The notes under the pieces are model-generated. The model was not told the DNA's origin. It did not search any database and saw nothing but the letters and a program-made list of their open reading frames with translations. A stretch of 64,000 bases of DNA from Spirochaetaceae bacterium. GTDB taxonomy: Bacteria > Spirochaetota > Spirochaetia > Treponematales > Treponemataceae. The DNA is taken from assembly GCA_017416145.1 (NCBI GenBank), contig JAFQDD010000007.1, positions 1-64,000 on the forward strand, read 5' to 3'. Positions 1 to 8,962 of the stretch are shown piece after piece. Within the stretch, counting starts at the first letter, position 1. Each line of letters opens with the position of its first letter. The translations under genes were made by a program, and so were the position numbers.

Positions 1-27
1 AGAATTAAGAATTAAGAATTAAGAATT
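1..27. repeat. heptamer tandem repeat
   Basis: The window opens with almost four copies of a 7-bp unit, AGAATTA, in direct tandem. Related heptamers (AATTATG and AATTCTG, two copies each) recur in the intergenic region before rpsF at about 51087-51130. These are simple repeats with no visible coding role. They may continue upstream of the window edge. Confidence 0.7.
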
Positions 28-109
28 TTCGGTAAAAAATTCTTGTAAACTAAAAAAATTGTGGGGTGTAATTTTTTTTGTCTGGGCTTTTCCTTCACCA
101 AAATATTTC

Positions 110-139
110 TTGCCAAAAACTGCTTTTTATTAGTATATT
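110..139 (+). promoter_or_regulatory. putative promoter of lon
   Basis: TTGCCA at 110-115 and TATATT at 134-139 are separated by 18 bp and lie about 40 bp upstream of the lon start. This is a reasonable sigma-70-type match found by eye only. No CIRCE- or HrcA-like inverted repeat was noticed around it. Confidence 0.45.
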
Positions 140-178
140 TTATTTAACACTTTTAAAAATATTTAATTTGAGGATTTT

Positions 179-2620
179 ATGTCAGATTCATCAATTGTTT
201 CATCAGATCAAATTTTATCAGATAAATTACGAATTATTACACTTTCTCAACGTCCAATTTTTCCAGGGATTTTTACTCCTCTAATGATAAATTCTGAAGA
301 GGACATCAAAGTTATAGAAGCCGCAAGTAAAGACGATTCTTTGATTGGTATTGTTTTACAAAAAAATGATACAGAAAATCCTACTGGAGATGATTTATAT
401 GAAGTGGGAACTGTGGCTCGTATTATTAAAAAAATGAATCTTCCAGATGGGGGATTAAATGTTTTTATTTCCACAATTAAGCGTTTTACAATTAAGAAAT
501 TCTTAAACAATGCAAATCCAATTGTGGCTGCCGTTGAATATTTAGAGGATGAAGAAAACGATACTTTTCAAGTAAAGGCTTTGACTCGTACTCTAATTAG
601 CGAAATGAAAGAAATTTCTGATAATAATCCGCTTTTTTCCGAAGAAATGCGTCTAAATATGGTAAATATTGACCAGCCAGGAAAAATTGCTGATTTTATC
701 GCTTCTATATTAAATGTAGAAAAAGAGGATCAGCAAAAAGTTCTTGAAATGTTAAATGTTCGCCGCCGTATGGAAACGGTTTTGGTTTTTATCAAAAAGG
801 AGCAAGAACTTTTACGCATTCAAAAAAAGATTTCTGCTGAAATCAATGAAAAAGTTGAAAAAAATCAGCGAGAATATTTTTTACGGGAAGAATTAAAATC
901 AATTAAAGAAGAACTTGGCATGACAACTGATGCAAAAAGTTCTGATTATCAAAAATTCAAAGAAAAAATTGATTCTTTTAATTTTGAAGGAGAAATCAAA
1001 GAAACTGTAGAAAGTGAGCTTGATAAATTTTCCTTGATGGATCCAAATTCTTCTGAATACATTGTTTCTAGAAATTACTTAGAACTTATATCAAATTTGC
1101 CTTGGGAAGCTCCTGCTCCAGAAAATTATGATATAAATGCTGCAAAAGCAATTTTAGACGAGGATCACTACGGTCTAGAAGATGTAAAAAAGCGTATTAT
1201 TGAATATTTGGCTGTTAGAAAACTAAAAAATGATTCAAAAGGTTCTATTATTTTGTTAGTTGGTCCTCCGGGAGTTGGAAAAACCAGTGTTGGTCGTTCT
1301 ATTGCCAGAGCCATGAACAAGGAATTTTACAGATTTTCTGTTGGAGCCATGAATGATGAAGCTGAAATCAAAGGTCACAGAAGAACTTATGTTGGTGCAA
1401 TGCCTGGAAAAATCTTACAAGGTTTAAAAATCGTAAAAACTGCTTCTCCTGTTTTTTTAATTGATGAAGTGGATAAAATCGGTTCAAGCTACAAGGGAGA
1501 TCCAGCTAGTGCTTTGCTTGAAGTTTTAGACCCAGAGCAAAATGTCGCTTTTAGAGACCATTATTTGGATTTACCTTTTGATGTTTCAAATATTCTCTTT
1601 ATTTTAACTGCCAATAGTTTAGACACGATTCCAGATCCATTATTAGACAGGGCAGAAATTATTTCTCTTTCTGGATATATTGACCAAGAAAAAATTGAAA
1701 TTGGTAAAAATTATCTTTTACCAAAAAGTCTTGAAAAAAACGGGTTAAAGAAAAATCAGGTAAAATATAGCAAAGAAAGTTTATTATTGATTGCAAACTC
1801 TTATGCAAGAGAAGCTGGAGTGCGTAATTTTGAAAAAAATCTTGATAAAATCCACAGAAAATACGCCACAGAACTTGTTACCTCAGAAGAAGTGATTTTA
1901 GCCAAGGAAAATCTTTTAAAAGCAGAAGAATCTAAAATCAAATCTGACATTAAGGCTGCAAAAACTGCTTACAACAAGGCAATCGGAAAAACCTTAAGCA
2001 TTTCTCCAAAGGATATTGAAAAATATCTTGGGAAACCAGTTTTTAACGAAGAAGAAATCATAAAAGCTGATATTCCAGGAACTGCCATTGGTCTTGCTTG
2101 GACAAGTATGGGCGGCGACACACTTTTAATAGAAGCTATGGATTTACCATCTGGTGCTGGAAAGGGTGGATTACAGCTAACTGGTCAACTTGGTGATGTT
2201 ATGAAGGAATCTTGTAGCATTGCTATGAGTTGGGTTCGCTCTTATGCTTTGAAAAATAAGTTGTGCAAACTAAAATATTTTGATGAAAACGCTATACACT
2301 TACACGTTCCAGAGGGAGCAACTCCAAAAGATGGTCCTTCTGCTGGTATAACAATGGCAACTGCTTTAATGAGTTTGGTGCGAAAAAAGAAAATAAAGCC
2401 AAATATTGCTATGACAGGAGAGCTTTCTCTTACAGGAAAAGTTTTGCCAATTGGAGGATTGCGAGAAAAAACTGTTGCTGCAAAGCGGAATAAAATCAAA
2501 ACTATCATTATTCCAAAGCAAAACCAACGTGATTTAGAAGAAATTCCAGAAGAAGTAAAAAAAGGTTTAACATTTTATCCAGTTTCTACCATGGAAGAAG
2601 TGTTAAAAATCGTTTTTTAG
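179..2620 (+). CDS. lon: ATP-dependent protease La (Lon)
   Basis: Lon is a cytoplasmic AAA+ serine protease that degrades misfolded and regulatory proteins. The 813-residue product has the full-length family layout: an N-terminal substrate-binding LON domain (about 1-210), a coiled-coil linker, the AAA+ module with Walker A GPPGVGKT at 362-369, and a C-terminal protease domain. The catalytic serine is Ser721 in the KDGPSAG motif. The partner lysine is expected near residue 764 in GGLREK, by analogy with the usual spacing. The ATG at 179 follows a GAGGA ribosome-binding site. The gene stands under its own putative promoter and is followed 15 bp later by the DUF6062 gene. Confidence 0.97.
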   Translation: MSDSSIVSSDQILSDKLRIITLSQRPIFPGIFTPLMINSEEDIKVIEAASKDDSLIGIVLQKNDTENPTGDDLYEVGTVARIIKKMNLPDGGLNVFISTIKRFTIKKFLNNANPIVAAVEYLEDEENDTFQVKALTRTLISEMKEISDNNPLFSEEMRLNMVNIDQPGKIADFIASILNVEKEDQQKVLEMLNVRRRMETVLVFIKKEQELLRIQKKISAEINEKVEKNQREYFLREELKSIKEELGMTTDAKSSDYQKFKEKIDSFNFEGEIKETVESELDKFSLMDPNSSEYIVSRNYLELISNLPWEAPAPENYDINAAKAILDEDHYGLEDVKKRIIEYLAVRKLKNDSKGSIILLVGPPGVGKTSVGRSIARAMNKEFYRFSVGAMNDEAEIKGHRRTYVGAMPGKILQGLKIVKTASPVFLIDEVDKIGSSYKGDPASALLEVLDPEQNVAFRDHYLDLPFDVSNILFILTANSLDTIPDPLLDRAEIISLSGYIDQEKIEIGKNYLLPKSLEKNGLKKNQVKYSKESLLLIANSYAREAGVRNFEKNLDKIHRKYATELVTSEEVILAKENLLKAEESKIKSDIKAAKTAYNKAIGKTLSISPKDIEKYLGKPVFNEEEIIKADIPGTAIGLAWTSMGGDTLLIEAMDLPSGAGKGGLQLTGQLGDVMKESCSIAMSWVRSYALKNKLCKLKYFDENAIHLHVPEGATPKDGPSAGITMATALMSLVRKKKIKPNIAMTGELSLTGKVLPIGGLREKTVAAKRNKIKTIIIPKQNQRDLEEIPEEVKKGLTFYPVSTMEEVLKIVF

Positions 2621-2623
2621 TGT

Positions 2624-2629
2624 TATAAT
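2624..2629 (+). promoter_or_regulatory. -10 hexamer just before the DUF6062 gene
   Basis: A perfect TATAAT ends 6 nt before the ATG at 2636, so transcription from it would begin at about the A of the start codon. No Shine-Dalgarno sequence lies between lon and this ATG. The -35 region (TGTTAA at 2601-2606, 17-bp spacer) is weak. A leaderless transcript is inferred, not shown. Confidence 0.45.
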
Positions 2630-2635
2630 TGATTT

Positions 2636-3298
2636 ATGGCTACTGATAAAATTAATGACAAACACGTAAACTTTTTTGCTTTACAAAAAACCTGCGAAAA
2701 TCCAGGTTGTCCAATTTGTAATATTGTAAACGAGAGAATAACTCGCTACATTGACGGTATGCTTTTTGAGCATATTTCTGACAGAACTTTTAGAGCTCAA
2801 TACCGAGAAGCAGGGGGATTTTGCAAGACTCACTCAAAGACCTTGCTAAATTACAGAGATGGTTTAGCTGTTGCAATTCTTGGACAAGGAGAATTGGCTG
2901 AAAAAGTAGAAGATTTTAGCAAAAAGAAAATGCGAAAATACAAAAGCCCATGTTTAGCTTGTTTTGAGCAAAATCGCATAGAAGAAGATTTTTTAGTTTT
3001 CATTGCAGAAGCGAAAAAACTTGGTTCAAAAGACGAAGAAGAACTAAAAGAAATCTTGCTAAAATCTGATGGACTTTGTGCAGTTCACTATTCTCAAATG
3101 GTTTCCTTGGTTGGAAAAAAGATTCCAAAGTGGTTTTCAGAATTCCAAGAAACAAAGTTCAAAAAACTTCTTGAACGAACTAGTCGATTTATTGATTTTT
3201 CCGCTTGGGGAAAACAAGCTGATTTTGCAACCCTTTCTCCAGAAGATAAAGTTGTTTGGAAAGAACTTGCAGCAACTTTGCGTGGGTCTATTGATTAA
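2636..3298 (+). CDS. DUF6062 family protein, Cys-rich
   Basis: The 220-residue protein has four Cys-containing clusters: CPIC near residue 25, GFCKTH near 61, CLAC near 103 and GLCAVH near 148. The paired CxxC and CxxxH pattern suggests two metal sites. It matches the DUF6062 family of spirochaetes and Firmicutes, whose function is unknown to me. No signal peptide or membrane segment is visible, so it is probably cytoplasmic. It starts 15 bp after lon. A TATAAT sits directly before its ATG, so it may have its own, leaderless, transcript. Confidence 0.75.
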   Translation: MATDKINDKHVNFFALQKTCENPGCPICNIVNERITRYIDGMLFEHISDRTFRAQYREAGGFCKTHSKTLLNYRDGLAVAILGQGELAEKVEDFSKKKMRKYKSPCLACFEQNRIEEDFLVFIAEAKKLGSKDEEELKEILLKSDGLCAVHYSQMVSLVGKKIPKWFSEFQETKFKKLLERTSRFIDFSAWGKQADFATLSPEDKVVWKELAATLRGSID

Positions 3299-3398
3299 AA
3301 GATTTTTTTCAAGTAAGATGTCTTAAAATGGGTTTATCCCTAAATTTCTGAAAAAATAAATGAAGTATTTTACTTCGTAAAAATTGGGAGTAATAAAA

Positions 3399-3737
3399 AT
3401 GGGCGTAATCGGAACTATTTTATTAGTTGTATTCGTTATCGTTTGTATTTTACTAGTATTATTAGTATTACTTCAAAACGATGAAGGAAACGGAATGGGT
3501 GGAATTTTCGGAGGTCAAAGTTCAGAAGCTTTTGGTGCTCGTTCTGGAAATGTTCTATCAAAAACAACTTATGTTTTAGTAACAGTATTTTTTGTGTTAA
3601 TTATTGGTCTTGCATTGTTGAACAAAACACCAAAATCAACAAGTTTGGATGCTGCTGTTCAAGGTGCTGCTGTTGAAGAATCAACAACTACTACAGAAGA
3701 ATACTGGCAAGAAGATTCAGCAACTGTTACAGAATAA
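3399..3737 (+). CDS. secG: protein-export membrane protein SecG
   Basis: SecG is the small accessory subunit of the SecYEG translocon. The protein (112 residues from the ATG at 3399) has two membrane helices (about 4-25 and 54-74). They flank the conserved glycine-rich cytoplasmic loop GMGGIFGGQSSEAFGARSGN. A Ser/Thr/Glu-rich tail follows. The start was set at 3399 because GGGAG at 3386-3390 lies 8 bp upstream; the TTG at 3384 would place the ribosome-binding site inside the gene. A 6-bp stem (GAAGTA/TACTTC, 3362-3376) lies immediately upstream, of unknown role. Confidence 0.93.
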   Translation: MGVIGTILLVVFVIVCILLVLLVLLQNDEGNGMGGIFGGQSSEAFGARSGNVLSKTTYVLVTVFFVLIIGLALLNKTPKSTSLDAAVQGAAVEESTTTTEEYWQEDSATVTE

Positions 3738-3750
3738 TCAGAGGTAAAAC

Positions 3751-4215
3751 ATGATTCTTGGTCAGGTTTTTAATCCAAAGACCATCTGTGTTAATCTTGA
3801 AAGTGAAGAAAAAGAAGAGGTTTTTGAGGAATTAGTTGAAAAAGTAGTTGCTCTAAAGCCAAATCTTAATCGACAAAATATCTTAAATGCCATTGCAGAA
3901 CGTGAAAGTTTAATGAGTACTGGCATAAAAGAGGGAATTGCTGTTCCACACGGTAAACTAGATGAAATTGATGAGGTAATGGGAGTAGTTGGCATTTCAA
4001 AGTCTGGAATTGACTATGAAGCGTTGGACAACAAGCCTGTTCATCTTGTGTTTTTGCTTTTATCATCCAAAGATAATGCAGAATTTCATCTACGAGTTTT
4101 GAGACATTTGTCCACTGTAATCGAAGCCAATGGTTTTGTTGCAGAGTTAATGGAACAAACTGATGCTGATGGAGTTTACCAAACAATCTGTAAATACGAC
4201 AGAGAATTAAATTAA
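3751..4215 (+). CDS. PTS IIA domain protein, PtsN/fructose type
   Basis: This is a stand-alone EIIA domain of the fructose/nitrogen PTS family (154 residues). The phospho-accepting histidine is His67 in the motif GIAVPHGK, and the length matches a single IIA domain. No IIB or IIC permease domain is encoded nearby. A regulatory role of the EIIA-Ntr kind is therefore more likely than sugar transport, but that is inference. The gene lies 13 bp after secG with an AGAGG site before its ATG, and a strong terminator follows it. Confidence 0.88.
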   Translation: MILGQVFNPKTICVNLESEEKEEVFEELVEKVVALKPNLNRQNILNAIAERESLMSTGIKEGIAVPHGKLDEIDEVMGVVGISKSGIDYEALDNKPVHLVFLLLSSKDNAEFHLRVLRHLSTVIEANGFVAELMEQTDADGVYQTICKYDRELN

Positions 4216-4234
4216 TTCAGTGTTGATTTTTGAG

Positions 4235-4277
4235 AAAGCTGTCTTTTGGTTATAAACTAAAAGACAGCTTTTTTTTA
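4235..4277 (+). terminator. rho-independent terminator after the PTS IIA gene
   Basis: A long stem (AAAGCTGTCTTTT on the left pairing with AAAAGACAGCTTT on the right, with one mismatch) closes a short AT loop. A run of T residues follows. It separates the lon-to-PTS genes from the V-ATPase operon. Confidence 0.85.
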
Positions 4278-4316
4278 TATTTTTTTCCTATCTTTTTTTC
4301 CAATTTCGGTGTACCA

Positions 4317-4322
4317 TATAAT
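4317..4322 (+). promoter_or_regulatory. -10 element of the V-ATPase operon
   Basis: TATAAT lies 22 bp before the first V-ATPase gene. The region 17 bp upstream is a T tract with no convincing -35 box. It is the only promoter-like site between the terminator and the operon. Confidence 0.4.
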
Positions 4323-4344
4323 CAATAGATTTTAGGATAATTTT

Positions 4345-4659
4345 ATGACTGACACAGATGTAATTGGACACTTAATAGAAATAGAAGCTGAAGCAGCCAA
4401 TATGATTATGGATGCTCAAACAGAAGCAGATAATCGTATTTTAGAAGCAAAACAAAAAGCAGATACAATTTATAAAGAAAAATATGAAGAACTGATTAAA
4501 ACTTTAGAAAATGACTTTTTTCAACAAAAATCAGAAATTGATTCAAATTATGATAAAAATTTTGAAGAATTTAGAGCAACTATATCCACCGTTAATCAGG
4601 ATAAAAGAGCATTAAATACAAAACTTGAATCATATCTTTTTGGAAGTGACAATGGATAG
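4345..4659 (+). CDS. V-type ATPase peripheral-stalk subunit (G/H-like)
   Basis: This short protein (104 residues) is almost entirely charged and heptad-rich, rich in Glu, Lys, Ala and Gln. That is typical of the elongated coiled-coil peripheral-stalk subunit that pairs with subunit E (NtpF in Enterococcus hirae). The call rests mainly on position: it is the first gene of a complete V-ATPase operon and overlaps the start of subunit C by 8 bp. An AGGAT site precedes the ATG. Confidence 0.7.
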   Translation: MTDTDVIGHLIEIEAEAANMIMDAQTEADNRILEAKQKADTIYKEKYEELIKTLENDFFQQKSEIDSNYDKNFEEFRATISTVNQDKRALNTKLESYLFGSDNG

Positions 4660-5632
4660 AGCAAGTGCCAATGCCTTTGTTTATGCTAAAGCCAGTGGAA
4701 TGTTAAAAAAATCCTTTGTAGGTCCTCGAACTGAAAAAATCTTTGAGCAGCAGAAACTTTCTGAGTTGTGGACTTTACTTTTTGAAGATGAAGTTCCATT
4801 AATTCCAGAAGTTTTGTTGGCAAAAGAAATCGAAAATAAGGCTGAAAATCAATTTATAAAAGATTTTTGTAAACTTCTTAATTGTTATTCAAAACCAGAT
4901 AAGGTTTCTCTTTTTTTGTTAAAATCCTTTGATTATGGAAATCTTCGAGAAATTGTGTTTGCATTGTCAAACGGTGAAACAAAATTACCGAAATTGGTTG
5001 ATATTGGAAAATATTCAGAATTAAAGATAAAAAATTGGCCAGATTTAGAAAAAATCACCGAAAAATCCGATTTTAATTGGTACAAAACTGTACCTTCTAT
5101 TGATGAACAAAGATTTTTTGACCACAAATTAGATTTACAATACATAAAAGCTCTTTGGGAAAATACAAAAAAACTTCCACAATCGGAGCGTGAACCTGTT
5201 GAGTCTTTTATCCTAGAAAAAATAAATCTTGATAATTGCATTTGGGCCTTACGTCTAAAAAAATATTATGAAATGTCAAAAGAAGATATTATACAAAATC
5301 TGTTTTTCCAAGGCGAAAATCCTACTGACAAGGATATTTTGTGTGGAGAAGCAATTAAAATCTTGGATTATGATTTAGATTCTTATGATTCATGGAAAAA
5401 TTGGAAATACAAAAAACTTTTGAATGATAATTTAGATGGTGATGTTTGGTTTATTGATCCAATTTGGGTTCAGCAAAGTGCGAAAATCTATTTGGTGAAA
5501 AAGGCTTACAAATCTTTTCATCAATATCCTTTTACAGCAAATGTTTTAATATCGTGGTTTTTTGTAAAACAGCACGAATTAGATTGTATTAGAAAGGCTG
5601 TGGAAGGTTTACGTATTGGAGAAATTGCTTAA
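4652..5632 (+). CDS. atpC: V-type ATPase subunit C
   Basis: Subunit C is the central-stalk adaptor that joins the rotor shaft to the membrane ring. The protein (326 residues) is a helical, soluble polypeptide with the N-terminal pattern YAKASGMLKKSF and repeated family-like helices. The length fits the family. The ATG at 4652 was preferred over an upstream ATG at 4625 because GGAAG at 4642-4646 is a usable ribosome-binding site and the family N-terminus begins near MDRASANAFVYAK. The start overlaps the end of the stalk gene, which suggests translational coupling. The subunit is poorly conserved, so context contributes to the call. Confidence 0.8.
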   Translation: MDRASANAFVYAKASGMLKKSFVGPRTEKIFEQQKLSELWTLLFEDEVPLIPEVLLAKEIENKAENQFIKDFCKLLNCYSKPDKVSLFLLKSFDYGNLREIVFALSNGETKLPKLVDIGKYSELKIKNWPDLEKITEKSDFNWYKTVPSIDEQRFFDHKLDLQYIKALWENTKKLPQSEREPVESFILEKINLDNCIWALRLKKYYEMSKEDIIQNLFFQGENPTDKDILCGEAIKILDYDLDSYDSWKNWKYKKLLNDNLDGDVWFIDPIWVQQSAKIYLVKKAYKSFHQYPFTANVLISWFFVKQHELDCIRKAVEGLRIGEIA

Positions 5633-5646
5633 AATAGGAGGATAAA

Positions 5647-7635
5647 ATGGGTAAAACTGCAACAATGAAACTGATAGAACTGATGATTCTAAAAGATGAT
5701 ATTGACCTTGTTTTGGAATTTCTTGGTAAAAGAGGCAATTTCCAATTTCAAGATTTACCAAAGGAAAATATTCATAATACTCAAAATCCTTCTGGAGAAA
5801 TTTTTCAAAAAGTTTTGGATGCAAAAAATTATCTTGGAATTGGTGAAATCGATTCCTATTCTCCAGATTCTAAAAATCCTACAAAAGAAGATTTTGATTT
5901 AGCTTCAAAAATTCTGGAAGAAATTGAGGATTTAAAATCTAACGAAATGGCTACTTTGGAAGAAGAAAAAAAAGTCAAAGATGCTTATCAAGAAGCATTA
6001 GCTTTTGCAAACCTTAAAGTATCTTATAGCGAACTTGAACATTTATCTTTTTTATCTATGCGAATCGGTAAAATTGATCCTTCTGTTTTTGAAGAATTAA
6101 AGTTTGCTTGTGGAGAAAGGGCTGTTATTGTTCCCCTTGGAGAAGATAAAACACGAATTCTTGCAGCCAGTTCTAAAAAAGGCAGGTTTGCTTTAGATAC
6201 AGAATTAAAGCGTTTTGGCTTTGTTGGACTAGAAATTCCTTCTGATTTTAAAGGTATCCCAGATGATGTTTTGGATAGTTTAAAAAAACAGTGTTCTGAA
6301 GTTGAAAAAAATGTTTCAGAATTAAAATTGGAAAAGGAAAACTACAAAAATCAACATAAAGATGAAATTATTAGACTTTTAGGGAACTTTTCTATTGGAA
6401 AACAAATTCACGATATAAAAGAAAAACTTGAAGCAACACAGCTTGTTTATAGAATCACAGGTTGGATTCCAGCTACTGATAGCGACGTTGTTATGAAGGA
6501 TTTAGATGAGCTTACAGAGGGAAGAGTTGCTATTCGTGGATACGACCCAAAGGAAGTGCCATCTGTAAGCGACGGACACGAAAAAGTTCCTGTAAAATTA
6601 AAACACGGAAAATTTGTTTCTTCTTTTGAAAGAATGATTTTTAGCTATGGTTCTCCAGTTTACGGAACAATTGATCCAACTCCATTTGTGGCTTTTTTCT
6701 TTACTCTTTTGTTTGGAATAATGTTTGGGGATTTAGGGCAAGGTTTGGTTTTTGTAATTGTTGGGATTTTGCTTACAAAACACTGGATTCCATTTTTTAA
6801 ATCTTGGCATAAATTTGGTCCTATTTTCATAGCTATTGGATGTTCTAGTAGCATAATGGGGCTTTTAACTGGGGAATTTTTCTGTAATGAACATATTTTA
6901 GAGCCAGTTGGAAAGTTTTTAACAGGATTGTTTGTGGGAAAAGAAAATGCTTTTGCTCCAATCCTTCACATGATGCCTTCTGCGGATACTGTTGGAAATA
7001 TGTTTATGTTTTTCTTGTTTACCATTGGTGTTGGCTTTGTAATCAATTCTGTGGGTTTAATTATCAATATCATTAACAATTTTATATTAAAACAGTACGG
7101 AAAAGCGATTTTTGGAAAAACAGGAATCTGTGGAACAGTATTTTTCTGGTACGTGATTGTAATGGTTATTCGGATTTTTGCTTTTGGAGCTTCTATTGCA
7201 ATTTACGATTGGATTGTTATTGGAATCACTTTACTTGGAGTTTTCTTTGCAGAGCCTCTAGAGCGACTTGTGGAAGGTCATAAACCTATTTTTGAAAACG
7301 GTTTGTTTTCTGCTTTAATTCAAGGTGTTGTAGAACTTTTGGAAGTGATTTCAAGTTATTTATCAAATTCTGTAAGTTTTTTGCGGGTTGGAGCCTTTGC
7401 TTTAGCTCACGCAGTTTTAAGTTATATCATTTTTACAATGAGTAATTTAATACCAATTTTTATTGGAAAACTTGCTGTTTTAATAATCGGAAATGCCATT
7501 GTTATTGTTCTTGAAGGAATGATTGTGGCAATTCAAGTAATTCGTCTACAATATTACGAATTTTTCTCAAAATTTTTTACTGAAACTGGCAAGGAATTTA
7601 TTCCTTTTAAGTTTATATACAATGAAAAAATCTAA
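5647..7635 (+). CDS. atpI: V-type ATPase subunit I (membrane a-subunit)
   Basis: Subunit I is the stator membrane subunit that forms the ion half-channels beside the K ring. The protein (662 residues) has a soluble N-terminal half of about 340 residues with coiled-coil segments, then seven or eight hydrophobic helices. The essential arginine is Arg580 in the motif SFLRVGAFALAHA. A strong AGGAGG site at 5636-5641 precedes the ATG. The gene lies 14 bp after subunit C and its last codons run up to the K gene. Confidence 0.95.
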   Translation: MGKTATMKLIELMILKDDIDLVLEFLGKRGNFQFQDLPKENIHNTQNPSGEIFQKVLDAKNYLGIGEIDSYSPDSKNPTKEDFDLASKILEEIEDLKSNEMATLEEEKKVKDAYQEALAFANLKVSYSELEHLSFLSMRIGKIDPSVFEELKFACGERAVIVPLGEDKTRILAASSKKGRFALDTELKRFGFVGLEIPSDFKGIPDDVLDSLKKQCSEVEKNVSELKLEKENYKNQHKDEIIRLLGNFSIGKQIHDIKEKLEATQLVYRITGWIPATDSDVVMKDLDELTEGRVAIRGYDPKEVPSVSDGHEKVPVKLKHGKFVSSFERMIFSYGSPVYGTIDPTPFVAFFFTLLFGIMFGDLGQGLVFVIVGILLTKHWIPFFKSWHKFGPIFIAIGCSSSIMGLLTGEFFCNEHILEPVGKFLTGLFVGKENAFAPILHMMPSADTVGNMFMFFLFTIGVGFVINSVGLIINIINNFILKQYGKAIFGKTGICGTVFFWYVIVMVIRIFAFGASIAIYDWIVIGITLLGVFFAEPLERLVEGHKPIFENGLFSALIQGVVELLEVISSYLSNSVSFLRVGAFALAHAVLSYIIFTMSNLIPIFIGKLAVLIIGNAIVIVLEGMIVAIQVIRLQYYEFFSKFFTETGKEFIPFKFIYNEKI

Positions 7636-7651
7636 TTTTGGAGGATTTTAT

Positions 7652-7957
7652 ATGAATCGCAAAGTTATTCTTATTGCAACATTTATGATGCTTTTTGCCT
7701 GTGTAGGTTTGTTTGCAGAAGGTGCAGAGGCTACAGCTGAATCTTCATCTAGTGCCGCAAAATACATTGCAGCTGGTATCGCAGTAGGAGTTGCTTGTAT
7801 AGCTGGTGGTATGGCTGTTGGAAAAATTGGTGCTGCAGCCATGGGTGCAATGAGTGAAAACCCAGAACTTTCAGGAAAGGCACTTCCTTTCGTTGGTCTT
7901 GCTGAAGGTATTTGTCTATGGGGATTCCTTGTAGCATTGCTTATTATCATTCTTTAA
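7652..7957 (+). CDS. atpK: V-type ATPase proteolipid subunit K
   Basis: This is the rotor-ring proteolipid. From the ATG at 7652, preceded by GGAGG at 7640-7644, the product is only 101 residues. It has a signal-peptide-like N-terminus (about 1-22), a Ser-rich spacer and one helical hairpin. The ion-binding carboxylate is Glu85 in the second helix (GLAEGICLWG). Many V-type K subunits are duplicated four-helix proteins of about 140-160 residues, so this one is the short single-hairpin form. The first helix has no glutamine and Glu85 is followed by Gly. The common sodium-binding signature is therefore not seen. Confidence 0.92.
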   Translation: MNRKVILIATFMMLFACVGLFAEGAEATAESSSSAAKYIAAGIAVGVACIAGGMAVGKIGAAAMGAMSENPELSGKALPFVGLAEGICLWGFLVALLIIIL

Positions 7958-7969
7958 CAAAGGAATAAT

Positions 7970-8323
7970 GTGAATTACTTTGTTATTGGAGAAAGAGAGA
8001 TTGTTCTTGCCTTTGGTTTAGTTGGAGTAAAAGGGGAATCGGTTGTTACAAAAGATGATGCTCTAATTGCTTTTAACAAGGCCACTGGTCAAGAAAAAAT
8101 TTCTATTGAAAATAAAACTACATCGATTCCTGTAAGCGAATTACGACCAAAGGTTTTAATTCTTACAGAAGAAGTTTCTCAATTATTAGAAGACGAGGTT
8201 TTGGCTTGGCAAAAAAAAGGAGATTTTCCCCTTGTTGTGGAAGTTCCTGGTATTCATGGACCTCTTGCAGGTAAAAAATCTCTTACTGATTCAATTCGAG
8301 AAGCTATAGGAATCCAAATTTAA
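7970..8323 (+). CDS. atpF: V-type ATPase subunit F
   Basis: Subunit F is the small central-stalk subunit of the V1 part. The protein (117 residues) shows the compact alpha/beta pattern of the family: YFVIGEREIVLAFGLVGVKG, then VLILTEEVSQLL, then a C-terminal segment SLTDSIREAIGIQI. It starts with GTG at 7970, with AAGGA at 7960-7964 as the ribosome-binding site; an ATG two bases upstream is in another frame. It lies 12 bp after K and 21 bp before E. Confidence 0.88.
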   Translation: MNYFVIGEREIVLAFGLVGVKGESVVTKDDALIAFNKATGQEKISIENKTTSIPVSELRPKVLILTEEVSQLLEDEVLAWQKKGDFPLVVEVPGIHGPLAGKKSLTDSIREAIGIQI

Positions 8324-8344
8324 ACATTTGTTCAGGTTGATTTT

Positions 8345-8962
8345 ATGGAAGAATTACGTTCAACAGAAATATTAGACAAGGAAATTCGAGAAGATGCTCG
8401 TAGAAAAGCCAATCGCATTTTAAATAATGCAACGCTGGAATGTGAAAAAATTCTTGAAGATGTAAATAATCGTTTTGAAAAAGATGCTGAAACCAAAAAG
8501 GCTGAATATCAATTCAAAATTGATGATTACAAAAAAAATAAAGAAGCTTCTATTCCTCTTGAAAAACAGCGTTTTCTAGTGAATTTTGAAAATGATTCTA
8601 TAGATAAAGCCATAAATCAATATTTGGAAAGACTTTCCAGCGATGAAAAATTAACTATTATCAAAAATTTGGTAAAAAAATATGCTTTTGCTTTTAATGA
8701 AAAAAAAGTAAATGTAGAATTTCATGGATTTTCAAAAGATGAAATTACAAAAGTTGTAAATTCTGTTTTATCAACTGAAAAAATACTTTCTGTAAAAGAA
8801 GTTGAAGATAAAATGTCAAAAGATTTTAGAGGTTGCATTATTACCTCTGAAGATTTGAAAACAAAGTGTAGAGCAACTTTAGAAGAAAAAATTGCTGAAA
8901 TCAAAGAGCAATATACTGAAGATTTAGCTTTAGCACTTTTTGGCGGGAGATTGCCAGAATGA
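8345..8962 (+). CDS. atpE: V-type ATPase subunit E
   Basis: Subunit E is the peripheral-stalk subunit that binds the top of the catalytic head. The protein (205 residues) has a long Lys/Glu-rich N-terminal helix (about 1-95) and a globular C-terminal domain with the end [23 protein letters not shown], which fits the family. Its last codons overlap the start of subunit A in an ATGA junction, indicating coupled translation. Confidence 0.85.
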   Translation: MEELRSTEILDKEIREDARRKANRILNNATLECEKILEDVNNRFEKDAETKKAEYQFKIDDYKKNKEASIPLEKQRFLVNFENDSIDKAINQYLERLSSDEKLTIIKNLVKKYAFAFNEKKVNVEFHGFSKDEITKVVNSVLSTEKILSVKEVEDKMSKDFRGCIITSEDLKTKCRATLEEKIAEIKEQYTEDLALALFGGRLPE

